Below the pieces are notes generated by a model. The model had not been told where the DNA came from. It did not search any database and saw nothing but the letters and a program-made list of their open reading frames with translations. A program made the translations under genes and the position numbers. This document shows positions 21,074 to 31,142 of a stretch of DNA of 64,000 bases, piece after piece. This stretch comes from Flectonema sp. DT1601 (Eukaryota; Euglenozoa; Diplonemea; Diplonemida; Diplonemidae), in assembly GCA_964019425.1 (NCBI GenBank), contig OZ025783.1, positions 1,488,001-1,552,000 of the forward strand, in the 5' to 3' direction. Within the stretch, counting starts at the first letter, position 1; each line of letters opens with the position of its first letter.

Positions 21074-21225
21074 CTTAGATAAGAACTCCCCTGTGGTAAG
21101 AGGTATGGATTACTCTCGAAGCCTATAGTTACTTTATTATGTTACCCCTTAGTCAACTGTATCTAAAACTAATGTTAAATTATCTTTATGTTTTTATAAT
21201 ACAACACACTTAGATAAGAACTCCC
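21074..21225. repeat. 17-nt direct repeat pair
   Basis: CTTAGATAAGAACTCCC occurs at 21074-21090 and again at 21209-21225, 135 bp apart. The flanks differ. Confidence 0.7.
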
Positions 21226-21800
21226 GTATGGGTTTTGTTAACATAATTGCGTCTTTGATATTTTGTGGCGTTTCCAGGTAGTTGAATTTTAGAGGGCTAT
21301 CTCGTGGATGTAGTTTGGTGACTTTTTCTGACGCCTCTTTCCCTACCTTTCTGTTCCTTGTTCGAAACAAAATACGATAAAGATTTTTTTTTTTTTTTTT
21401 TTTTTTTTTCAAATATTAACCCCTCCCTTTCACCCCCCTTTCGTATTATTATTAATATTCTTGTTGTGACCCATTTATCATCAGAAGTGATTTAATACGC
21501 GGGAGGGGAGCATCGTTTTTGAGTGAACATTTGCGTCTTTGTTGCTATAATGTCGCTTGTTTTGTACTTTCGAAAAGAAATATGACAAACAATACGACGT
21601 TATTTTAAATGAAACCGCCATGCTCAGTTATTATCAATGTTTTCTTTAATTTTTTCCCCTTCTTTTTTTTTGGGCATAGTTTTTTTCTGTACCCCGCGTT
21701 CTGCGTACTCGTTGCTATGCATGTGTAAAAAGCCCCCTAAAAATTCTTTTCCCCTCCCTTTTCTTATACTGCAACCAGGTTTGGCGGAACCCTATTCTCG

Positions 21801-22013
21801 TTTTAGCCAGTTTCAAGTTGCTCTCCATTTAATATTAGTATCAAGTTACCCCCTCTAGGTAATTAATCTCTTAATGTAGTACGTGGCCCCCCCCGAATCC
21901 CCATATTTGACAGCGCATATGGGACTGTTTTTCGATACTAATTGTTGATTATCCTATTGCTTTTAGTCAGTTTCTGAGTTGCTTTCCATTTTAATATTAG
22001 TATCAAGTTACCT
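21801..22013. repeat. Diverged ~52-bp direct repeat pair
   Basis: Copies at 21801-21851 and 21961-22013 share TTTTAG.CAGTTTC at the left, then GTTGCT.TCCATTT and TTAATATTAGTATCAAG, with a few substitutions and small indels. The match suggests an old local duplication of non-coding DNA. Confidence 0.65.
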
Positions 22014-23856
22014 CTCCTGATAGTGAATTTTAATTAACAAAAACTTTTTATCTTTCAGTAGAAGTACTTTGATATTTAATTTTCGTGATGATACTTAAAG
22101 TTTTTTTTTTTTGCATTTAGTCAAAGTTTCACCCCCCTATAACAAGTCATTGAGTCACTAAAAAAAAAAAAAAAGGAGATTTTGTTATACTGTTCAAGGT
22201 GCTTGTTGTGAAAAAAAAAAAAAAATTCAGGTTCACTCCCGATTGCTGACTTCCCTTTTACTGGGATTCGCATGAGGAGGGTCTGTTTTTGTAATGATGG
22301 TGAACAGCGAGCATAGTTAATCTCCAGCTCAAACTAACTGACTTTTCATGAGAGTACTTTACCATAAAAAAATGAAATAAATAACTTCATTCTTATGAAG
22401 AATTAATCTAAGCCCGAACCAACTTGTTTGTTGTCCTGCCGAAGTTTTGCTTTTTTTTTTTTATTTTTTTTATTGATTGACTGATAATAATAATTATTGT
22501 TAACATTTGTGAAGAAAATAAGTTGAAATTTTGGTGAATTTTGTTTTGTTTTTTAATTTTTTTTCTTCTTCTTTCCCTTAAAAAAAAGTATTTTTACCAT
22601 TTTTTGTTGGGCGAGTAAAAATGTTTTCACAAAAAAAAAAAAAAAAAAAAAAAAAGAGAGAATAGATGAGAGCGCACCCCCATGTAGTTATTTACTATCG
22701 ATGGAAACTTATTGGTGTGCGCATCATCCTTAGCGTAATTCCTTTTTCTTTCCCTTCTCCACAACGATTCTTATGAAGGGAATTGACTCTTGCTGTTTAA
22801 ATACTGTACCTTTGGCAAAAAAAAAGGTACCTTTGATATACATTACATCCGAGTGAATGTATCTGTCTCTGTGGTGATGTTTGTTAGTTTTGTTTATTAT
22901 ATTGTAACAGCTGACTGATTTGTATCCAATTGAAAATTCGGGTACGTTATTCAATTTTATTAGTTTTGAGTGTTTTGTTTTAATGCATTTGTGGTTTGTT
23001 GTCTAAGTGAATATAGATCCGTGTAATTCGTGTGTAGGGTATGGAAAAAAAAAAAAAAAAAAGAAAAAGTTTAAAAGGGAGAGACTTTCCCCACCTTGTT
23101 TGTTTTTGTGTTTGTGTTGGTCAGTATTATATGTTTGTAGGTCTGAGAGATTCTCCAGTGGGATTCCTAGCCGTTGTCATTCGTGTATTCAATGGCTCTC
23201 AGTTGTTACTAGCTGATTACATGAAAACAAACTGCACAGTTTCTCATGGGCTTGCCAATAACTGGGAACCAATTTGTTTACAGACAGCTCCCTTCTTCAT
23301 TTTAGAGCAGCGTGGAGCTGCTATCTTTGTCGCTTACGTATTTTGTGTATTACTACTATAAGTTTGGGGTTATGTAGTTATGCTGTTTTTTTTTGGTAAC
23401 AAAACTCTTTGTGTTTAACAGAACATTTGAATTCTACCCATTGCATCTCCTTCTAACAAAAGAGTTGACATGTCCTTTAAGGAATCAAATCGTTGATTTT
23501 TTAGAACCATCGCCTCTCCTAAGGAAGTAGAGTTCCGTTGATCGGAAGTATGCTGCATTCATTCATAGTACGAGTTAATTGTTCCCAGGAAGTGGGCTGG
23601 TTTCCTTCTCATATTATCACAGCAGCTCTATTCTGTTGAGTAGGTGACTGCCTTTCATTAACGTCGCTTGTGTATCTCTTTTGTTCCCTTCCGTGTTCTA
23701 ACTTCCACTACGTTAGATTTTCACTAACGCAGGTCTAACAACAGGAAGGGGGAAATAAAAAAGAGAGTGTGAAAAAATGCCCCCCCTCGTTATTTTTTTT
23801 AAAAATTACATAAAGCTTAACGCCAAGGTACACATTTATTAGTCGGACGACATCAG

Positions 23857-23876
23857 GTTAATCGTTAATCGTTAAT
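23857..23876. repeat. GTTAATC short tandem repeat
   Basis: Two full GTTAATC units and a partial third, just before a ~20-nt T run. Not at a sequence end, so no reason to think of telomeres. Confidence 0.6.
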
Positions 23877-24005
23877 AGTTTTTTTTTTTTTTTTTTTTTG
23901 GATTCTGTGTGCAATTGACTTTTGCATGAAATCTAACTGATAGTATTCAAAGAAAAAAAAAAAAAAAAAAGTAAAGTAAAGTAAAGGAAACAAACATTGT
24001 AAAAA

Positions 24006-24037
<32 letters not shown>

Positions 24038-24709
24038 AAAAACTGTGACCGTAATAACAACAGCAGGATAGCCATTTAATCTGAAATATTTAATTTAAGG
24101 AATTTCTTTTTTTTTTTTTTTTTTCACCCCCCTCTTCCACTCCTCCCCTCCCTCTCGTTATGTTATTTGCGGTTGTATTTTACAAAATTTATTATATCCC
24201 TTTTTCATTCTGATGATTTTCGAGTATGGGTATGTGTGCCACCCGGCGTGATACCCAGTGTCTTATATTTCTCAGATAACATTATTAGGGGGACTTACTA
24301 TCGTCATATGTTGGTTGTTGGAATTGTTGTGACAGAGTGCTCTCTCTCTCTCTATAACAACCCCCTCAGTCCCAACACCGATATTAGCAACGGCCTTGTG
24401 TGCCAACCAGCGTGTTTGTGTTTTCTGACTATTTTCGTAACTGTTCAGAAAAAAATATCTTCTTTTTTTTTAACAAGAAAATTAATAATAATAATAATAA
24501 ATTGTAGCATTTGTTACGTAACACTGCAGTTTATGTATTTTATTTTATTGCTTAGTGAGGTTTTCGGATAGCTTAGTATATCACTCCCAAAAAAAAAAAA
24601 AAAAACTCCCCAACCTGATTCTCGTTTTGTGAGTACGTGCATAGCTTTATGTGTTTGTGAGTGTTTCAACTAACTCATATTTTCCTTTAAAAAAAAAGAT
24701 CAAGCAAAT

Positions 24710-27700
24710 ATGAAAGGAAATAATACTTGGAGACCTTATGGTAATCAATATAGAGGTTTGAGGAGACATACGGAACACCAAAAGGGAAATCCTCGCGTGA
24801 AAATAAAGAAAGAATCGATTCCAAACAATAAAACTCATCGTTATTCTACTCCTGCTTCAAATGATAAGACACCAGAAGATGAATTTATTGATATCAACAG
24901 AGCAAAGCAGCTTCTTGCTGATGGAAGACCTGCAGATGCGCTGTTGGTTTATTTATCACTTTTAGCTGCAGGTAGCAGGTCGGGTTTCATGTCGAGATGG
25001 TCAGCAATAACAGTTCACATCAATTGTGGATGTCTGTTGGTGAGAGACTCTCAATACACGAGGGCGGTTAAGGTATTTCATGCGGGATTTCAATTTATAC
25101 ACTTCCCCAACACGAAATCCCAAATTCAAAACTTATGTATTGAACACGAAAAGCAACTACGAACCTGCACAATTCACAATATGGTAATCGCTTTAATAAT
25201 GAACGGGTCGTTGTCTCATGCTAAGAAATGGCTTCTTCAACCGGAAGTTACGGATCATCACCTCTCAGCAACTCTGCTTCGGAAAATTGAAACTCGTACG
25301 CTATCACCTAATACGATACTACCAGAGACTTTACTTAGTAGTTTACACGTTATGAATGGTCAGCGTTCTATTGATGTTTATTTAATGTCTGAGTGTCAAC
25401 AGTTACGTCGTTCTTCTATCAGACCACAAGCAGCTAGCAACCAACCAGTGATGTCAACCCTTACTTCCAACGGACAAAGAACTGCAGGTTTTCCTCAACA
25501 GTCTACTCTCAGCCAACAATCATGTGCTACGACTGAAGTTTTAGAATCACTTAAAAGTTGGTTTGTACAGCAACCTGCCCCACCTATAGGTTCCAGACCT
25601 CAAACTGCAAGGAACACAATAAAATTAAAGCCTTCAATAAAGAGAGCTCACAGCGTCAATGCTGACAACCATCTAAAAGAAGTCTTAAGAAGGACAGGAG
25701 GATGTTTACCAACTGATACTTCAGAAAGATCTCAAGCAAGTGATGATTTGTTAACTATGAAACCTCCTGCAGACGGAATTCTACCAACACGTCCACAGAC
25801 AGCTAAGATAGCTCTACAACAGCAGCAGTCATCACAAATATCCTCATCAGGTGGATTTGGTAGACCTCATACAGCTGGTACAAAAAGACTCAGTAGTACA
25901 GAAGTCAACTGTACACCTGAACTTGAACTCCAACAGCAATTAGAAGAATCAAATAACCAGTCGTCTGGAGTTGTTGTAAAGCAACAATACAGTCAGCCAC
26001 CTCTAATCCCATCGAATGATAAAATAAGAAAGTCATCTACTTCTGGTGATAATCAAGGTAAATCTTATCCATTTAGTGGAAGACCTCACACTGCAGGTAA
26101 TGCGAGTCGAGTGACCATCCACAGTAATGGAGTGCGTGAGGATCCGTTTTCAACAACAGAAACTGAAGGCAAGTACCCAGAACAGCAGGTAGTTGTTCCG
26201 AAAACAGCATCCCACAAACAAGAACATCAACAGCTACCACAAGGCAGCCAACAATTAAGTGTAGGAAGGCCACGCACTGCAGGAAGCCAATTCCGATCAG
26301 CTAAACCACCAGCAGACTCAAATAGTGGAAGTAGTCAACCACCAATTAGTAATTTAAAGAGACCACTTACTGCAGTTTTTGAAAACAGCGGCAATCATAA
26401 CAACAACGAGAGTTACTTTAGTAAAGTAGCTGACTGGACTTCAGGGGATGTCCCTACCAGTCCTACGAGTCCAGTTCCTTCAACGCAGAAAGTGTGTAAA
26501 CAACCTTCTTCTGAATTGAGAAGTAATTCTAAAGTAATAGATAATGATTGGAATGGCAGAGCTATTCTAAGAAACAGCGCACCGAATGCGGTTGTTCCAT
26601 TTTATGGAGGAGCATCTCCACCGAGAGCTCGTTCACAAGGATCAGTTCAGTATTCATATTCATATTCCTGGGTTGCTAATGTTGCATCCACTGCTGGTTC
26701 GTTACAAACCTACTCATGTGTTGCTGTTGATATTACCACGACACAGATTGGAGTTGGAAAGTATCATATTATTTCTTATAAAAACAAACGATTCTTAGCT
26801 CAAGGATTCGCAGTACCAACAGACCAATACCATCAAAATGATGCACAGGCTCTACGATCAGGTCTCAACAACGCATCAAAAATGAAAGGACCACACATTG
26901 CAAAACTGAGTTGTGTTTTATACGTGACGGACACTACAACTGCTTGGCTCTGTTATAAAGGATTAGAGAACAGTAGAATCCCTCTGAGTGAAATAATATC
27001 AAAGAATGTAGACATTGATCCCCGTGACGTGGTAGGCTTTATTAGAGAAATGCTATTAGCGGTTGCGTCTGTGAGTGTTAGTTCTCCATTTGGGTATTTT
27101 AATAACGGGATCGGACTTGATAATATATTTTGTGAACCGTCATCGACCATGTTGTTTAAAAATCCTGTTATATGTGGATGTGAAATGTGGTCTTGTTCTG
27201 CTGTACCTCCACAACCTGGACCATCCAGGGATACCCGCGCCGTTGGTGTTCTGGTTTCGAAATTTCATCCAATTTCAAAAGAGAGTAGTATCACTGTGAG
27301 TACACCTTCATCTGTATCAGCTGCATCATGGTTGCTCTCACCTCTTTATAAAAGTTTATCATCAGGGATGTCAGCTCAGCAATTACTTGGATCAAATACA
27401 AAAGTCTGGAGAGACCTCAGTAATTGGTTACGATTCCATAATATGATTATTGATGGGTATCAGAAAATTGACTTATTTCGTGGATATCTATCGCAACTAA
27501 CAAGAGACAGAACAGATTATCATATCATCGTGAGAAGGACTTTCGTATATGAAGATGTTGCTGAAGCTTTTAAAGCTATGGAGTCATCAGATTTTGTTTC
27601 AGTTTTAAATGTTAGTTTTGTCGGAGAATCTGCTGTTGATTTTGGAGGACTCGCTAATGAAATGTTCGTTGAATTTCTTCAAAGTGTTCTTCTTAAGTAT

Positions 27701-28582
27701 TTTGAACCAATAAGTGGACCTAATGACACTACATGTTATTTACCATTACCCACTGCCTCAACAACTTCAATGAGAACTCTTGGAATGGTGTTGTTAAAGT
27801 GTTTAATTGATAAGCGTTGTCTTTATCTTCCGTTTCCTCCGATTCTTTTTAAATTTTTATTGGATTCAAATGATGATGTTAATCAAAAAACATCTGAGTT
27901 TCCGGTATCTGCTGATGATTGGTTGTCAGAAATGAGTCACTGTGATACTAAAGCTTATGTATCTATGACCTCCGCCCTCCAACAAGCCTCTTCTAAAGCT
28001 TCATCGGATCGTACTGAGTACATAAAAAGCCTTGATCTGTTCGAGAATGATGGTGATCAAGTCACGTCACTTGAATCACTCAAACTGTACATACAAAATG
28101 TCTGTATTTCTCGATTAGTTGGGTGTCGAAGAAAGCAATTAGCTGCAATAAAAGAAGGTTTTCGATATTTTGATCTATCCTCAGGAACAATATACCCTCT
28201 CTTAATGTACCGAGACTTAGTCTTACTACTCTGTGGAGAAGATACCCTAGACGGAGACTGTGTTATTAATAATATTGATTTTCGAAATTGGTCGAAGTCA
28301 GAGAGCACTCCGTATTTCCTCTGTTCTCTGTTAAGGCAGTTGAGCGTAACAGATTTGAGATCGTTTCTTAGATTGTGTATGGGATCTTCATCTCTTCCTC
28401 ATGGTGGATTAGCAAAGAAGATCGGAATATTCAAATCGGATAGGCTGTATGCTCATACCTGTTTTCATCAGTTATCGTTACCTGAATTCCCTTCTGTGGA
28501 GGAGTTGCATTCCGCTCTTAAGATTGCATTTCAAACATTACGCGATGCACCTGCTCTAGAGGACGATGATATTGGAGAGTAA
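24710..28582 (+). CDS. HECT E3 ubiquitin ligase with TPR-like N terminus, RPxTA motifs and pseudokinase-like domain
   Basis: A 1290-residue protein in one exon. Residues ~60-185 are paired helices like TPRs (AKQLLADGRPADALLVYLSL). Residues ~190-620 are a Gln/Ser-rich disordered stretch with six RPxTA motifs near 296, 361, 385, 458, 520 and 551 (for example GRPHTAG twice). Residues ~640-890 resemble a degenerate protein kinase: a GIGLDNIFCEP segment sits where HRDLKPENIL would be, with CGCEMW in place of DFG, so it lacks the catalytic residues. Residues ~925-1290 are a HECT domain: NVSFVGESAVDFGGLANEMF in the N lobe, and HTCFHQLSLPEFPS in the C lobe with catalytic Cys at 1251. HECT ligases form a thioester with ubiquitin before transfer. 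HECT is firm; the kinase-like call is moderate. Confidence 0.85.
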   Translation: MKGNNTWRPYGNQYRGLRRHTEHQKGNPRVKIKKESIPNNKTHRYSTPASNDKTPEDEFIDINRAKQLLADGRPADALLVYLSLLAAGSRSGFMSRWSAITVHINCGCLLVRDSQYTRAVKVFHAGFQFIHFPNTKSQIQNLCIEHEKQLRTCTIHNMVIALIMNGSLSHAKKWLLQPEVTDHHLSATLLRKIETRTLSPNTILPETLLSSLHVMNGQRSIDVYLMSECQQLRRSSIRPQAASNQPVMSTLTSNGQRTAGFPQQSTLSQQSCATTEVLESLKSWFVQQPAPPIGSRPQTARNTIKLKPSIKRAHSVNADNHLKEVLRRTGGCLPTDTSERSQASDDLLTMKPPADGILPTRPQTAKIALQQQQSSQISSSGGFGRPHTAGTKRLSSTEVNCTPELELQQQLEESNNQSSGVVVKQQYSQPPLIPSNDKIRKSSTSGDNQGKSYPFSGRPHTAGNASRVTIHSNGVREDPFSTTETEGKYPEQQVVVPKTASHKQEHQQLPQGSQQLSVGRPRTAGSQFRSAKPPADSNSGSSQPPISNLKRPLTAVFENSGNHNNNESYFSKVADWTSGDVPTSPTSPVPSTQKVCKQPSSELRSNSKVIDNDWNGRAILRNSAPNAVVPFYGGASPPRARSQGSVQYSYSYSWVANVASTAGSLQTYSCVAVDITTTQIGVGKYHIISYKNKRFLAQGFAVPTDQYHQNDAQALRSGLNNASKMKGPHIAKLSCVLYVTDTTTAWLCYKGLENSRIPLSEIISKNVDIDPRDVVGFIREMLLAVASVSVSSPFGYFNNGIGLDNIFCEPSSTMLFKNPVICGCEMWSCSAVPPQPGPSRDTRAVGVLVSKFHPISKESSITVSTPSSVSAASWLLSPLYKSLSSGMSAQQLLGSNTKVWRDLSNWLRFHNMIIDGYQKIDLFRGYLSQLTRDRTDYHIIVRRTFVYEDVAEAFKAMESSDFVSVLNVSFVGESAVDFGGLANEMFVEFLQSVLLKYFEPISGPNDTTCYLPLPTASTTSMRTLGMVLLKCLIDKRCLYLPFPPILFKFLLDSNDDVNQKTSEFPVSADDWLSEMSHCDTKAYVSMTSALQQASSKASSDRTEYIKSLDLFENDGDQVTSLESLKLYIQNVCISRLVGCRRKQLAAIKEGFRYFDLSSGTIYPLLMYRDLVLLLCGEDTLDGDCVINNIDFRNWSKSESTPYFLCSLLRQLSVTDLRSFLRLCMGSSSLPHGGLAKKIGIFKSDRLYAHTCFHQLSLPEFPSVEELHSALKIAFQTLRDAPALEDDDIGE

Positions 28583-28945
28583 ATTTACTTCTCTATATCA
28601 AATGGTTGTGTGTTATGGTTTAGAATTACACTGAGAAATTGTTTGTTTCTTCCGAAACAAATTACCATTTCTGGTTAACATAATAATAATTAAAAGAAAA
28701 TTTAACCCTTTGTTACTTAGCATTCCTACGTAGAATTTTTGCAGCTCTTTTTTACCAGTTTCTGCTGGTTGATTCAGAGGAGGCAAAAAATCTAAAAATA
28801 AAAGTCCAAGAACCCTTTTAATTTTTCGTTTTTTCTCAGGAAGGTATCATCTTGCAGTGGGTTATGTGTTGAGTAGGGTTGAATGCGAGTAATTATTCTT
28901 TTTGTACAATTCAGTTGCAGGTTCCAATTTCATTTAGCCGAAGAG
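28583..28945. other. Intergenic spacer before RPL27 repeat
   Basis: About 360 bp, unique sequence up to the left edge of the tandem repeat. No gene seen. Confidence 0.5.
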
Positions 28946-29340
28946 ACAACAAATATGACTGGGAGCTCTATTGGATAACACATTCCTCAACTGTACGCAT
29001 TCCCTCTGTGGTCGTACTGAGGTCTGGCGATACCTCAACTGCGTTGAACTTTGTGGCGACACTAAAGACCATCCTGTTAAACATGTTTTCAAGACCTCGA
29101 GTGATACTTGTGTCACTTCTTTCAGAAGGATCATCCATCCCACGAACTGCCTTGTGCGACGACTGGTGACGGCCAACCTGGAAAGCTTCAGACCTGTTGA
29201 GTTGTGTTGCAACACACGACGATGCAAACTTGGAGAAGGGTGTCTTGAAAACATGCTTTGATACGACAGGGGAGATCAACTGTTCACGCGACTGAGAGGA
29301 GCCACTTGTGATGAATTACAACCACATCTTAACACCTTCT
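28946..29340. other. Conserved upstream block of RPL27 (copy 1), open frames on both strands
   Basis: This ~395-bp block is richer in G and C than the flanking spacer. It has open frames of about 95-106 codons on both strands at once (plus 28971-29261; minus 28968-29279 and 28934-29254). Because it is duplicated with only two substitutions, conservation cannot tell which frame, if any, is used. It may be the RPL27 promoter/5' flank, a non-coding RNA or an old gene piece. No family is recognised. Confidence 0.4.
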
Positions 29341-29378
29341 CTTAATATAGCAACTCATACTCGACAATACCAACAACA

Positions 29379-29783
29379 ATGGGAAAGTTCCTCAAGACTG
29401 GTAAAGTGTGTCTGATGCTTCAGGGAAGGTTTGCAGGAAGGAAGGCAGTCATCATTCAGAACACTGACTCAAAGTCAAAGACAAGAGCTTACGGACATTC
29501 ACTTGTAGCAGGTATCGATAAGTATCCTTTGAAAATCAACAAATCGATGAACAAGAAGAGAATGGCGTTCAGATCCAGAGTTCGCCCTTTTTTGAAGATT
29601 GTGAACCACAACCACCTGATGCCCACCAGATACAATCTTGACCTTCCAGCATCTGACAGGAAGGTGATTGATGTGACTGAGGCAGCGAAGAAGGCGGAGT
29701 CGAAGAAAGTAATTCGGAAATTATTTAGAGAAAGATACACAGCAGGTAAGAACAAATGGTTCTTCCAGAAGCTGAGATTCTAG
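29379..29783 (+). CDS. RPL27: 60S ribosomal protein L27 (eL27), copy 1
   Basis: A 134-residue large-subunit protein (human 136). MGKFLKTGKV, a KOW-like GRFAGRKAVI, HSLVAGIDKYPLK, NHNHLMPTRYNLDLP and the C-terminal AGKNKWFFQKLRF are family hallmarks. The coding sequence is GC-rich at third positions, as expected for a highly expressed gene. It differs from copy 2 by one residue (Ser here, Thr there, in PAS/TDRK). The acceptor CTTCTCTTAATATAG ends at 29350, 28 nt before the ATG; the leader between AG and ATG is identical in both copies. Confidence 0.97.
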   Translation: MGKFLKTGKVCLMLQGRFAGRKAVIIQNTDSKSKTRAYGHSLVAGIDKYPLKINKSMNKKRMAFRSRVRPFLKIVNHNHLMPTRYNLDLPASDRKVIDVTEAAKKAESKKVIRKLFRERYTAGKNKWFFQKLRF

Positions 29784-30041
29784 AAAGCCAGATCATTGTA
29801 AAAGTCAAGTAGTGTTACTCAACGGATCAGTAGTGTCAGAAAGAAAAAACGAAGAACTCGTCTAGATGGGCCGCCCATACCGAAATCAAAAGAAATTAAC
29901 AGAATACTATTTCGTACCTCCATTGGAGGCCATACTTTTATTACAAGTCGTGTTCATTACTGTGAGGCATCTTTAACCCCCCTTGTTGGCAGGTTGACTG
30001 GAGCTGCGGTTTCCTTTAATTTGTATTACGAATACCAACAC
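29784..30041. other. Unique spacer between the RPL27 repeats
   Basis: 258 bp not shared with the flanks of copy 2. No gene seen. It must hold the 3' end of copy 1's transcript. Confidence 0.5.
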
Positions 30042-30888
30042 ACAACAAATATGACTGGGAGCTCTATTGGATAACACATTCCTCAACTGTACGCATTCCC
30101 TCTGTGGTCGTACTGAGGTCTGGCGATACCTCAACTGCGTTGAACTTTGTGGCGACACTAAAGACCATCCTGTTAAACATGTTTTCAGGACCTCGAGTGA
30201 TACTTGTGTCACTTCTTTCAGAAGGATCATCCATCCCACGAACTGCCTTGTGCGACGACTGGTGACGGCTAACCTGGAAAGCTTCAGACCTGTTGAGTTG
30301 TGTTGCAACACACGACGATGCAAACTTGGAGAAGGGTGTCTTGAAAACATGCTTTGATACGACAGGGGAGATCAACTGTTCACGCGACTGAGAGGAGCCA
30401 CTTGTGATGAATTACAACCACATCTTAACACCTTTTGTTTTTTCTCTTAATATAGCAACTCATACTCGACAATACCAACAACAATGGGAAAGTTCCTCAA
30501 GACTGGTAAAGTGTGTCTGATGCTTCAGGGAAGGTTTGCAGGAAGGAAGGCAGTCATCATTCAGAACACTGACTCAAAGTCAAAGACAAGAGCTTACGGA
30601 CATTCACTTGTAGCAGGTATCGATAAGTATCCTTTGAAAATCAACAAATCGATGAACAAGAAGAGAATGGCGTTCAGATCCAGAGTTCGCCCTTTTTTGA
30701 AGATTGTGAACCACAACCACCTGATGCCCACCAGATACAATCTTGACCTTCCAGCAACTGACAGGAAGGTGATTGATGTGACTGAGGCAGCGAAGAAGGC
30801 GGAGTCGAAGAAAGTAATTCGGAAATTATTTAGAGAAAGATACACAGCAGGTAAGAACAAATGGTTCTTCCAGAAGCTGAGATTCTAG
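30042..30888 (+). repeat. RPL27 tandem repeat, copy 2
   Basis: Second copy, offset 1096 bp at its left edge and 1105 bp at the start codon. The 9-bp difference is an extra T-rich stretch just before the leader acceptor, so the pyrimidine tract is longer here. Only a handful of substitutions separate the copies, so the duplication is recent or the copies are being homogenised. Confidence 0.93.
30484..30888 (+). CDS. RPL27: 60S ribosomal protein L27 (eL27), copy 2
   Basis: Identical to copy 1 except Thr for Ser at one site, so both products should be functional. The acceptor ends at 30455, preceded by a 9-nt longer pyrimidine tract (TTTTGTTTTTTCTCTTAATATAG region), which could alter splicing efficiency relative to copy 1. 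After the stop codon the two copies diverge at once, so they have different 3' UTRs. Confidence 0.97.
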   Translation: MGKFLKTGKVCLMLQGRFAGRKAVIIQNTDSKSKTRAYGHSLVAGIDKYPLKINKSMNKKRMAFRSRVRPFLKIVNHNHLMPTRYNLDLPATDRKVIDVTEAAKKAESKKVIRKLFRERYTAGKNKWFFQKLRF

Positions 30889-31142
30889 AAAATAAAAAAC
30901 TAAATATCAAAAATACATATCTGCCATCCGTATTTGAGAAAAGGAGATCAAATAAAAAAGAAATAGTGTGACGTGAATACAGTGCTTTGGGTTCCCTGTT
31001 CTCAGTTACTTCCTTACAGCTATTGATATAATGAAAAGTTAGTTTTGTGAGGTTAGATCTACCAGTTTCTTGTTGTTAATACAGAGGTGAATAATTCTCT
31101 TTTAACAGGTTGTTACATACCTCTACACCCCTAACAAAAAAA

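Larger units (their letters stand above)
19962..24709. other. 4.7 kb gene-free, homopolymer-rich region
   Basis: No frame here looks coding; the longest (23041-23361 and 24167-24571) are low-complexity and T-rich. Runs of 15 or more A or T occur at about 20378-20406, 20461-20480, 21388-21410, 22631-22655, 23880-23899, 23952-23970 and 24109-24124. It also holds a TATC microsatellite, two short direct-repeat pairs and a perfect hairpin at 20721-20747. A weak acceptor (TTTCCTTTAAAAAAAAAG) ends at 24698 before the HECT gene. Confidence 0.6.
28946..29783 (+). repeat. RPL27 tandem repeat, copy 1
   Basis: This unit is about 99% identical to 30042-30888 and contains ~430 bp of upstream DNA plus the whole RPL27 coding region. 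Identity stops abruptly at ACAACAAATATG on the left and just after the stop codon on the right. Confidence 0.93.

Noticed and set aside
23041-23361. 106-codon frame in the 4.7 kb spacer
   Set aside because: Starts in a lysine homopolymer, no domain, no acceptor before it.
24167-24571. 134-codon frame in the 4.7 kb spacer
   Set aside because: Hydrophobic, low-complexity translation of T-rich DNA; no family and no leader signal.
29161-29240. U3 snoRNA-like word TTTCAG..GGATCAT in the duplicated block (about 29118-29132)
   Set aside because: Partial match to box A'/A only; no C, D or hinge boxes found.
28934-29279. Antisense frames upstream of RPL27
   Set aside because: Not called as genes: several overlapping frames on both strands cannot all be real and nothing favours one. 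Kept as a finding.
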